Positions 10,101 to 15,822 of a stretch of 64,000 nucleotides of DNA are shown piece by piece. The notes beneath the pieces were generated by a model, which did not search any database, had not been told where the DNA came from, and worked only from the letters and a program-made list of their open reading frames with translations. Numbering within the stretch: the stretch's first letter is position 1; the number at the start of each line of letters is the position of its first letter. Source of the DNA: CAZPMT01 sp964587655 (lineage in GTDB: Bacteria; Hydrogenedentota; Hydrogenedentia; Hydrogenedentales; SLHB01); assembly GCA_964587655.1 (NCBI GenBank), contig CAZPMT010000013.1, positions 1-64,000 on the forward strand. The letters run 5' to 3'. The position numbers and the translations under genes were made by a program.

Positions 10101-10762
10101 TCTCATTTGGCGAGGTCGCCACGGCAACAGGGACGTATGCCGCGGTTACCGGGACCTTGCGCGTGAACATCGAGCCGATCGAGGCGCGGTCAGCGGGCGC
10201 CCAGTGGCGCGCGGACGGCGGTTCCTGGCACGCTGGCGGCGAATTCGTGTCCGGCCTCGCGATGGGGTTACATACCGTCTCATTCAATGACGTGGCGGGA
10301 TGGACGCGTCCCGCAGACCAGAATCTCACGATTATCGGCGCCGCAACGCAGACCTTGACTGGCACATACATATCCCAGACCGGGTCGCTGCAGGTGGTCA
10401 TCTCGCCCGAAGGCGCGCGTGCGGCCGGGGCGCAGTGGCGGGCCGACGGCGGCGAGTGGCAGACAAGTGGACAGATTGTCTCGGGGCTGACGCCCGGGGA
10501 ACATACTGTGGACTCCCTCGGCGTTTCAGGTTGGACTGCGCCGGATTCCGAATCGGTGACGGTGACGGCGGGCCAAACGGCCACGCTCAACATCGCCTAC
10601 ACCGAAGCGGGAGGCTGTTTCGGCAGCGGCGCCAAGCGGTCCGCACGGGATCTTGGCGGCGCTTCCGGCGACATCCTGCTCCTGTCCGCGGCTGCCTGCG
10701 CTTTGCGGGTCTCGGCGCGGCGGCGCCGCAGCCGGGCGTCATTTCACGTTAGCACATTCTGA
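4178..10762 (+). CDS. giant secreted surface protein: beta-helix, PKD domain, Gly-Glu linker, 17 Ig-like repeats, C-terminal sorting tail
   Basis: This 2194-aa exported protein starts with GTG after GGAGGGG. Order of parts: signal peptide (1-26); a unique Cys-containing region; a calcium-type DGDADGDG segment near 247-255; a right-handed beta-helix region (about 285-730) with many GNTAxxGGG turns, like polymorphic outer-membrane/choice-of-anchor proteins; a PKD domain (about 733-818, WDFGDG motif); a (Gly-Glu)9 linker at 6635-6688; then 17 tandem repeats of about 77 residues (6689-10609). Each repeat carries AGAQWxVDGGxW, GxHxVSF and GWTxP motifs. The protein ends in GGCFGSG (Cys at about 2147), a hydrophobic stretch and RRRR, taken as a surface-sorting signal. 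It is probably a cell-surface adhesin or structural protein; no catalytic domain is visible. Confidence 0.85.
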   Translation: MARGKAWKSLVLVFCLCLAAGTGFACDFGLECKHLIPCRCMDWCILACDPCPIGLSTTFFCKYYSSAYQSFTLESAFATVLGPNYMDAFRQLQPGIADFNGESWYTTGVGEIEWEVGHNDIPDCLFELGLLEEVMGNRCWYDLPNGLSRGLVGCALGKNARQLARDVGWWWTSGELSDKIKGLPCIMIGMMTIGDGDFDRSQAPRLIARGSAGIIAMGMWLAAEIVSRPDIELDNYTRLHEYFAKDGDADGDGCSNWAEFVASDDNAFTYRRRTALCPGVKAGICTKVWYVDLNSKFPEQGLTWLTAFRTIQEGIDAAYSGGGGEVHVAEGVYEEVRNNPEGSLILREDVKVYGSFVVGQDRPYERNLSAHVTVIDGSKARGGQPAYHVVTGEIRAVLDGFRIKGGNATLGGGFRDGGGMFNVVCSPTVANCTFVGNVAENGGAMFNDSGAAPKIENCNFVGNTATQKGGAVCNSGGAAPRFTRCYFSGNTAATGGGGMANAYLSHAFVWRSVFMGNSTEGFGGAASNEASSPSFLNCVFGACSARLGGGMYSTGSNVLVRRSAFLDNTAVETGGGLHTSSPWSSVLGTVFAGNEAGTSGGGIFNGATFVCMNNTLYGNTASLGGAIANEGTMSVTNSILWSNVPNEIDTANPDTVVTTYSDVRGGFPGVGNIDANPLFADPDRYKFTIDVTSPCTDKGGLVLGRPSWDILGSERPQGISIDMGAYEFSKDEVPFADLSGSPRTGPAPLTVQFSSMSYGTSCDDIELWAWDFGDGATSRASDPRHTYSAAGDYSIIHAVITPSSTDFVKAAGYISVTSAGEGEGEGEGEGEGEGEGEGSLQVTLEPEGARLGGAQWMVDDGQWKNSQDTVAGLAPGAHVVSFRDVDWWTRPDDQVVTITAGQLTSVTFIYSNENGSLQVTVEPYDARVRGAQWCVDGREWHDSWDTVEGLSAGMHEVSFKDIVDWRTPAPQTVDISNGETTTLTATYVKKTGAVRITIEPEGARIAGAQWNVDGGRWRASGDTAQALTVGQHAVFFKAIAGWAAPAIQTVTVSDALTTTSTGTYTLLTGSLQVNVGPADAVLAGAQWRSDAGAWQNSGDVLNNVPVSLHTVSFKDVTGWAKPLDVAVAVEHNLTTTVNATYLKNAGSLRVMIDPEGARTAGAQWAVDGGEWRNGGVAVTGLAPGLHAVSFKTVAGWTAPSGESVLILDGQTSTITGVYVQQTGAIRVDLGPDGARTAGAQWAVDNGVWRNGGDVASSLPVGEHAVSFKTITGWTKPPAQPVSVLVDQTAAIAGEYVLQTGSLSVVVEPAEAVLAGARWNVDGGAWSESGQVTQGLAIGQHHVSFLAIDGWTVPDDQTVLIADGQVTSATGRYSEHTGMLQVGIEPESARAAGAQWCVDGGAWYNSQETVWGIPIGSHAVSFKEVFGWTKPGEQTVTISYNQTSLLATDYVQRFGAVQVVIEPDVARTGGARWRVDDGVWQESGATVSGLVFGDHPISFMDVAGWVTPPSESMTISDEAAVVFTRTYVQQTGSIQVTLGPAEAVTAGAQWRLDAGQWQASGTSIAGLVVGDHSLSFSEVAGWTRPVDETVVIAYAQQTALTRSYRQQTGQLQVMIEPEGARGAGAQWQVDGGAWRNSGEIVSELVIGNHTVSFGDAAGWTKPDNATLNISNNATSTYVGAYIQDMGSLQVTIDPEGARTAGAQWSIDGATWRDSGAVLLLPLGSYTVSFKDLVGWTKPANESVNVLKDETASLVRAYVQHTGSVQVMIEPQGARAAGAQWRVDGGAWRSSGETMSGVPVGSHVVSFKALAGWTTPGDVMVNVAQGQTTPLTRSYVLQTGDLKVTIEPIEARLAGAQWRVDGGAWHDSLAVESGLTIGNHTVEFRPISGRPTPDSQTAVIRFGELTSLTVTYAQPTGSLRVSIEPEAARTAGAQWRVDGGSWYAADDTVPGLTPGEHLISFKEVSGWTKPADKTVSISFGEVATATGTYAAVTGTLRVNIEPIEARSAGAQWRADGGSWHAGGEFVSGLAMGLHTVSFNDVAGWTRPADQNLTIIGAATQTLTGTYISQTGSLQVVISPEGARAAGAQWRADGGEWQTSGQIVSGLTPGEHTVDSLGVSGWTAPDSESVTVTAGQTATLNIAYTEAGGCFGSGAKRSARDLGGASGDILLLSAAACALRVSARRRRSRASFHVSTF
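6689..10609 (+). repeat. 17 tandem coding repeats of about 231 bp
   Basis: Each unit codes about 77 residues beginning G-S-L-Q-V-x-I-E-P-E-G-A-R. Units are diverged from one another (no two adjacent ones are near-identical), unlike the kelch repeats of the next gene. One unit (the twelfth, near 9230-9455) is a residue shorter. The Trp, Asp-Gly-Gly and Gly-Trp positions are the most constant. Confidence 0.85.
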
Positions 10763-10766
10763 GAAT

Positions 10767-10796
10767 CTGTCAAGGGCGCCATGCCCGTGCTATAAT
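10767..10796 (+). promoter_or_regulatory. predicted sigma-70-type promoter with extended -10
   Basis: CTGTCA (10767-10772), an 18-bp spacer and TATAAT (10791-10796) preceded by TGC. It lies about 135 bp upstream of the kelch/PASTA surface-protein gene, leaving a long leader in which I see no other feature. Confidence 0.5.
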
Positions 10797-10929
10797 GGGC
10801 GCCATCACCGCTCAACCGCGGCTGTTTTGTTTCCGCGTTACGTGAGTCTTAGGATCAACACGGCTGTTTGGACTTTCGTCGAGGGCTACCTTGTGGCTAA
10901 CGTTTGAAAACCTGATGGGGGATATGATC

Positions 10930-13900
10930 ATGCGAACCTACCTGCCAATCATCTTCGTTGTCCTTGTGCTCAGCGCATTTGCCGTGGTCCATGCCGGACC
11001 GCGCGTGCACGCGGCGCAAGACCCGGTCCCTTCGGACTACGCTCCGGGCGAGGGGAATGATCCTGTGACTATTGTTGAACCCGCGCTGGGCGCAGAAGTG
11101 GCGGGAGCTCAGGGGATGGCAACTACTGAAGAACTCTCGTTGGCGGTTGGCACGGGCAACGCCGCTCCCCAGGAGTCCGAGAATGCCGGAGAAGGCGAAG
11201 GGGAGGGCGAAGGCGAACCGCCCATCACGTCGCCGACGCATCCGGACAGCGGGGTTTGGTACTTCAATCCAAACGTGATCATACGCTATGACGCGTATCG
11301 GCCTGACGCCGGCGGCTATCTCTGGCTCATCGACCAGGACGCGAATATGGCGGTAGACGAGGGCGGCAACTGGCGGCCCGTTTCTGCCGAACGCGAAGTC
11401 ACCTACACCGCGCCTGCATCCGGCAAGTACTGGTTCCACATTATCGCCGTCGATGCCGAGAACAACATCATCGCGGGCTCGCAGGCCAACTTCGATTTCT
11501 GGGTGTGGCTTGAGGCGCCTGCGGTTTCAAGTACCAGCCACCCTACGGGACAAGCCGTCTGGCGCGAATACCTCGAAACCAAAGCGACTATGGGAACAGG
11601 TGAGAGCATCGCTTGGGTTCAGGCGACTGCGCAAGCGTGGGGTTATGCGCAACGCTACGGGTATGCGACAACGGTATTCCAGGACAAGCTCTGGATATTT
11701 GGAGGATACTGGTTCCGCGGTGCTAATCCCCCGCTTTACCTTAACGATGCGCTGTACTCCGATGACGGTGCACTCTGGGAGTCGCAAAGTAGCGAAGCTT
11801 ATTGTTGGTCGGGGCGCATCGGGCATACTGTGGTAGTGTTCAAGGGCAATCTCTGGCTCCTCGGTGGACGCGGGGAATACAGTAACCAAGTCTACAACGA
11901 CGTGTGGTACTCCAAAAACGGCCTCCAGTGGTCTCAAGCCACCCGGAGCGCAGCCTGGCCAGCGCGATACGGGCACACTACGGCGGTGTTCCAGGACAAG
12001 CTCTGGGTACTGGGCGGATCCGGCCTTAACGACGTGTGGTACTCGGAGGACGGCGTGCATTGGTCTCAAGCCACCGCAAGCGTAGCCTGGCCAGCGCGAA
12101 GCGGGCACACTACGGCAGTGTTCCAGGACAAGCTCTGGGTCCTGGGCGGATCCGGCCTTAACGACGTGTGGTACTCCGAGGACGGCGTTCATTGGTCTCA
12201 AGCCACCGCAAGCGCAGCCTGGCCAGCGCGACGCGGGCACACTACGGCGGTGTTTCAGGACAAGCTCTGGGTACTGGGCGGTCGCTCTGACTCCGACTGG
12301 TATAACGATGTGTGGTACTCCAAGGACGGCGTTCATTGGTCCCTGGCCACCGCCAGCGCAGACTGGTCAGTGCGATACGAGCACGCTACCGTGGTGTTCC
12401 AGGACAAGCTCTGGGTCCTGGGCGGCTTCTCTGACTCCGACTATATCGATGTCTGGTACTGGGCGGGACTTTCAGCCATTTATGACTACGTCGTTGATGG
12501 AACACCCGATACGGTCCCGGGTCCTGAATCTCGACATAGTGAAACTGGGCGTATCGAGGAATCGCTGTGTGGCTACGCACCGGGCCAATACTGGCTGCAC
12601 GTGAAGGGTGTGGATCCAATGGGCAATGTCAGCCAGACCTCCCATTACGCGTTCACGATAGCCGAAGCGGCGCCCGCGCCGAAGGTTTCGTCGGCCACGC
12701 ATCCGGACCCGCGCCAGGCGTATCCGGCCCGGGACGTAAGCCTGGCGTGGACTGCGCAAGGCGAAACGGGCGCGCCATATTACTGGGTGTGGGATGGAAG
12801 CCCGTACACGGTACCGGAGGCGGGCGGCGCGGACACAACCGCGGCCTTCACGAACGTAGCCGTGGGCCGGCATTATCTGCATGTGCGCGCTACGGACGCG
12901 TGCGGCGGCCTGAGCGCGACGCCGCATTTCAGCGTGACCATTCGCGAGCCGGTGGCGCCGCAGGTCCATATCCTGACTACCTCGAACCGGAACAACTTGA
13001 TCTTCGAATGGACGGACCCGGATGGATTCGCCACGGGTACGCCGAAATTCTTCTTCGTATTCGATCAGAACCCAGGTACGGAACCCACATCCCAAACAGG
13101 ACACACCGACAGCTACAAGCGGAACGAGTTCGGCGCGCCGGACGGCGTGAACTTCTTCCACATCCGATCACAGGATGCACACGGGAACCCATCGCCAGTG
13201 GCGCACTACGCGGTGATGGTGGGCGATGCCCTGATGGGGATGAGCGCGCCGTCGGAGCGTCTAACGAAAACCGGACCGGTATACTACGTCGTGACGTATC
13301 CGGGAGCGACGCCGCCGGTCCTCTTGACTGCGGCGATGGTGACGCTGAATCGGACCGGCAATGCCGACGGCATAGTCACGATCGAGAATACGGGCGACGC
13401 CTTTGAGAAGCGGGTCGCCATCAGCAGCACGTCGGGTGCGGGCACGTTGGGAATCACCATCGCGGCGGGCAGCGCCACGTACAGCAATGGTCTGAGCGCG
13501 CCCACCGCGGGACCGAGCGAAACCTTCAGTGTGGACAACGCACCGCCTACTATCACGGTTTCGGCGCCCATGCCGGCCACGACCCGCAACGGGCCTGTGG
13601 CCTATACCGTTCAGTACGAGGGTGCGTCTGAAATACGGCTCCAGCCGCAGGACGTAACTCTCGTGTCGGACCCAGTTGCGGCTGCGGGCGGACACATTGA
13701 ACTATCCAGTTCGGGTTGGAATGTGACCGTGACGGTTCGCGACATCTGGGGGCAAGGGAGGCTGCATATCGAGATCCCCGCAGGGAGCGCCGTTGACGAC
13801 ATGGGCAACGCGGCAGGCCCGGCAATCGGTGACCCGTTTACAGTGGACGCCGCGCCGCCCACGGCGCAGTTGTCGGCGGAACTAGGCGACTGGACCAACG

Positions 13901-15582
13901 GGGCATTTACGGTCACGGCGGCGTTCAGCGAACCCGTGACGGGATTTGTCGCTGCCGGGATTACGGTGGTCAACGGCGGCGTATCGGGCTTCACCGGCAG
14001 CGCCGCGAACTACGAGTGGGTCGTGACGCCAAACACGCCGGGCGAGGTCCGCGTGTCGATAAACGCGAACGTCTGCACGGATGCCGCTGGGAACCTGAAC
14101 CTGGCTTCAAACACGATATCAGTCGGCTTTGACCCGGTCGATCCGGCGGGGAGCGTGATGATTGACGACGATATCCCCTTCACGGCCAGTCTCAACGCGA
14201 CTTTGACGCTTACAGCGACGGATGCGGTCAGCGGTTCGGGCGGATCCAGCGTAACGTTCATGCGGCTCAGCACGGACGGACAGAACTGGCTCGAATGGGT
14301 TCCGTTCGCGACATCGAAGCCGTGGACGCTGTCGTCTGGCGACGGTGTAAAAACCGTTTACGCCCAGTTCCGCGACGCGGCACAGAATGTCTCGGCCCCG
14401 GTCTTTGACACCATCGTGCTCGACACGACGCCGCCCTCGGGCAGCGTCGTCATTGACAACAACGCGACGTACGCGGTCTCACCCAACGTCATGCTCGCGA
14501 TCTCCGCGAGCGACGCGGCCAGCGGCGGAATCCAGATGCGGTTCCACGACGATAGCACGGACTGGACCGACTGGGAGCCTCTCGCGACAGACAAGACGTG
14601 GACGTTGTCCAACGGTGACGGAACCAAGATCGTCTATGCGCAGTTCAAGGACGCGCTCGGGAACACGTCGGACCCTGTTTCCGACACGATCATTCGTGAC
14701 ACGACAGGGCCAACGCCGATAGTAAGCGCGACGGCGGGCGCGTGGACCAATGCTGCGTTTCCTGCATCGGCAAGCTTCTCCGAACCGGTCTTCAACATGG
14801 CCCCGGAAGGGGTCACGGTCGTCAACGGCGGGGTTTCGGATTTCGGCGGGTCCGGCACGGCGTATCACTGGATGGTCGTCCCGGCGGCGGAAGGGCCGGT
14901 GCACGTGAGCATCAGCGCGGGCGTTTGCATCGACGCGGCCGGCAACGGCAACGTGCCTTCGAACGAGATCACGGTCGGGTATGACCTGACCGCTCCTACC
15001 GGGTCCGTGGTCATCAACGAGGGTGGCCCGGACGCGGACAACGGGAACGTCGTGCTGCATATTTCGGCGGATGACGGCGCCGGCTCGGGCGTGGCGTCGA
15101 TGAGGTTTAACAACGATAACCTGGGCTGGAGCGAATGGGAGGCGTTTGCGGCGACGCGGACGTGGCGGCTGTCCGCGGGGAACGGCGATAAGGCCGTGTA
15201 CGCCGAATTGCGCGACGCGGCAGGCAACGTGACCCGGGTGACCGCGCAGGTTAACCTCGAACAATACATCCCTGCGCCGAATCCGGCCGGAAGCTCCCTT
15301 GAGGAAGCGCAGCAGATGATCGAGGACGCCGACCTGACTGTCGGAACAGTCACGGAGGAAGAGAACCGTGACGTGCCGGAGGGACAGGTCATTCGCATCG
15401 ATCCGCCGCCTGGAACGGAGGTCCCTTGGGGCGCGCCGGTGAACATCGTTGTAGCCAAGAAGCCTTCGTCCGGCTGCGTCGGGGCGAGGGATGGCGGTCG
15501 CGGTGCTGGCGGTGCTGATGCGCTCCTGCTGCTGCTGGCGGCGGGCGGCCTATCAATTGTCGCGCGACGCAGGACGCACTGA
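10930..15582 (+). CDS. large secreted surface protein: kelch-like repeats, Ig-like domains, PASTA domain, C-terminal sorting tail
   Basis: A protein of about 1550 aa with an N-terminal signal peptide (RTYLPIIFVVLVLSAFAVVHA). ATG 10930 is preferred over ATG 10924 because GGGGGA then lies eight bases upstream. After a short Gly-Glu linker (11192-11220) come about six kelch-type blades (11630-12470; motifs ARxGHTTAVFQDKLWVLGG and DVWYSxDGVHWS). These are followed by fibronectin/Ig-like domains with THPDP and DAxGN motifs, two bacterial Ig-like units with FSEPV...VNGGVS, and a PASTA-like domain (about 1455-1520). The C-terminus is SGCVGA, a Gly/Asp segment, a Leu-rich hydrophobic helix and ARRRTH. 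This matches the tails of the neighbouring surface proteins. Probably surface-displayed and ligand-binding; no enzyme motif is seen. Confidence 0.85.
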   Translation: MRTYLPIIFVVLVLSAFAVVHAGPRVHAAQDPVPSDYAPGEGNDPVTIVEPALGAEVAGAQGMATTEELSLAVGTGNAAPQESENAGEGEGEGEGEPPITSPTHPDSGVWYFNPNVIIRYDAYRPDAGGYLWLIDQDANMAVDEGGNWRPVSAEREVTYTAPASGKYWFHIIAVDAENNIIAGSQANFDFWVWLEAPAVSSTSHPTGQAVWREYLETKATMGTGESIAWVQATAQAWGYAQRYGYATTVFQDKLWIFGGYWFRGANPPLYLNDALYSDDGALWESQSSEAYCWSGRIGHTVVVFKGNLWLLGGRGEYSNQVYNDVWYSKNGLQWSQATRSAAWPARYGHTTAVFQDKLWVLGGSGLNDVWYSEDGVHWSQATASVAWPARSGHTTAVFQDKLWVLGGSGLNDVWYSEDGVHWSQATASAAWPARRGHTTAVFQDKLWVLGGRSDSDWYNDVWYSKDGVHWSLATASADWSVRYEHATVVFQDKLWVLGGFSDSDYIDVWYWAGLSAIYDYVVDGTPDTVPGPESRHSETGRIEESLCGYAPGQYWLHVKGVDPMGNVSQTSHYAFTIAEAAPAPKVSSATHPDPRQAYPARDVSLAWTAQGETGAPYYWVWDGSPYTVPEAGGADTTAAFTNVAVGRHYLHVRATDACGGLSATPHFSVTIREPVAPQVHILTTSNRNNLIFEWTDPDGFATGTPKFFFVFDQNPGTEPTSQTGHTDSYKRNEFGAPDGVNFFHIRSQDAHGNPSPVAHYAVMVGDALMGMSAPSERLTKTGPVYYVVTYPGATPPVLLTAAMVTLNRTGNADGIVTIENTGDAFEKRVAISSTSGAGTLGITIAAGSATYSNGLSAPTAGPSETFSVDNAPPTITVSAPMPATTRNGPVAYTVQYEGASEIRLQPQDVTLVSDPVAAAGGHIELSSSGWNVTVTVRDIWGQGRLHIEIPAGSAVDDMGNAAGPAIGDPFTVDAAPPTAQLSAELGDWTNGAFTVTAAFSEPVTGFVAAGITVVNGGVSGFTGSAANYEWVVTPNTPGEVRVSINANVCTDAAGNLNLASNTISVGFDPVDPAGSVMIDDDIPFTASLNATLTLTATDAVSGSGGSSVTFMRLSTDGQNWLEWVPFATSKPWTLSSGDGVKTVYAQFRDAAQNVSAPVFDTIVLDTTPPSGSVVIDNNATYAVSPNVMLAISASDAASGGIQMRFHDDSTDWTDWEPLATDKTWTLSNGDGTKIVYAQFKDALGNTSDPVSDTIIRDTTGPTPIVSATAGAWTNAAFPASASFSEPVFNMAPEGVTVVNGGVSDFGGSGTAYHWMVVPAAEGPVHVSISAGVCIDAAGNGNVPSNEITVGYDLTAPTGSVVINEGGPDADNGNVVLHISADDGAGSGVASMRFNNDNLGWSEWEAFAATRTWRLSAGNGDKAVYAELRDAAGNVTRVTAQVNLEQYIPAPNPAGSSLEEAQQMIEDADLTVGTVTEEENRDVPEGQVIRIDPPPGTEVPWGAPVNIVVAKKPSSGCVGARDGGRGAGGADALLLLLAAGGLSIVARRRTH
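11952..12347 (+). repeat. three near-identical 132-bp coding repeats (kelch blades)
   Basis: The phrase AGCCTGGCCAGCGCG recurs at 11952, 12084 and 12216, exactly 132 bp (44 codons) apart, and the intervening bases differ at only a few positions. The flanking blades of the same propeller are clearly more diverged, which points to recent duplication or gene conversion. Confidence 0.85.
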
Positions 15583-15668
15583 GACGGTCGAGCGGAAGCT
15601 CGACCCTGCCGATTCCGGTATTGGCGCTTTCGCGCGTGGCTTCCGCGCGGGCGCGAAAGGCCCGTTTC

Positions 15669-15677
15669 TGGTATAAT
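15669..15677 (+). promoter_or_regulatory. possible extended -10 promoter element
   Basis: TGGTATAAT lies about 145 bp before the leucine-rich-repeat gene, upstream of the palindromic element at 15722-15791. No matching -35 hexamer is visible, as is common for extended -10 promoters. Confidence 0.4.
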
Positions 15678-15721
15678 TCCTCTTGAAACGGGAGTTTAGC
15701 GTCTTCTTCTTCTGGTTACTT

Positions 15722-15791
15722 GTGGACGCGACGTCCTCGTCGCGTTGTACAAGCTGAACGTGAAGTAACGCGACGGGGACGTCGCGTCCAC
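15722..15791. repeat. twin-palindrome intergenic element
   Basis: Left arm 15722-15746 and right arm 15767-15791 are complementary at 24 of 25 positions across a 20-nt loop. Each arm also holds its own smaller palindrome (CGCGACG-TCCT-CGTCGCG on the left, CGCGACG-GGGA-CGTCGCG on the right). The DNA or RNA could fold as one long hairpin or two short ones. The same architecture with related core sequence occurs at 26571-26647. Confidence 0.8.
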
Positions 15792-15822
15792 GGGAATTCC
15801 GGGTGAAGGGGGGAACTGATCA

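Noticed and set aside
11952..12347. CRISPR array
   Set aside because: Repeats of 132 bp are coding kelch blades without spacers. The 9-bp arrays and Gly-Glu repeats also lack repeat-spacer structure.
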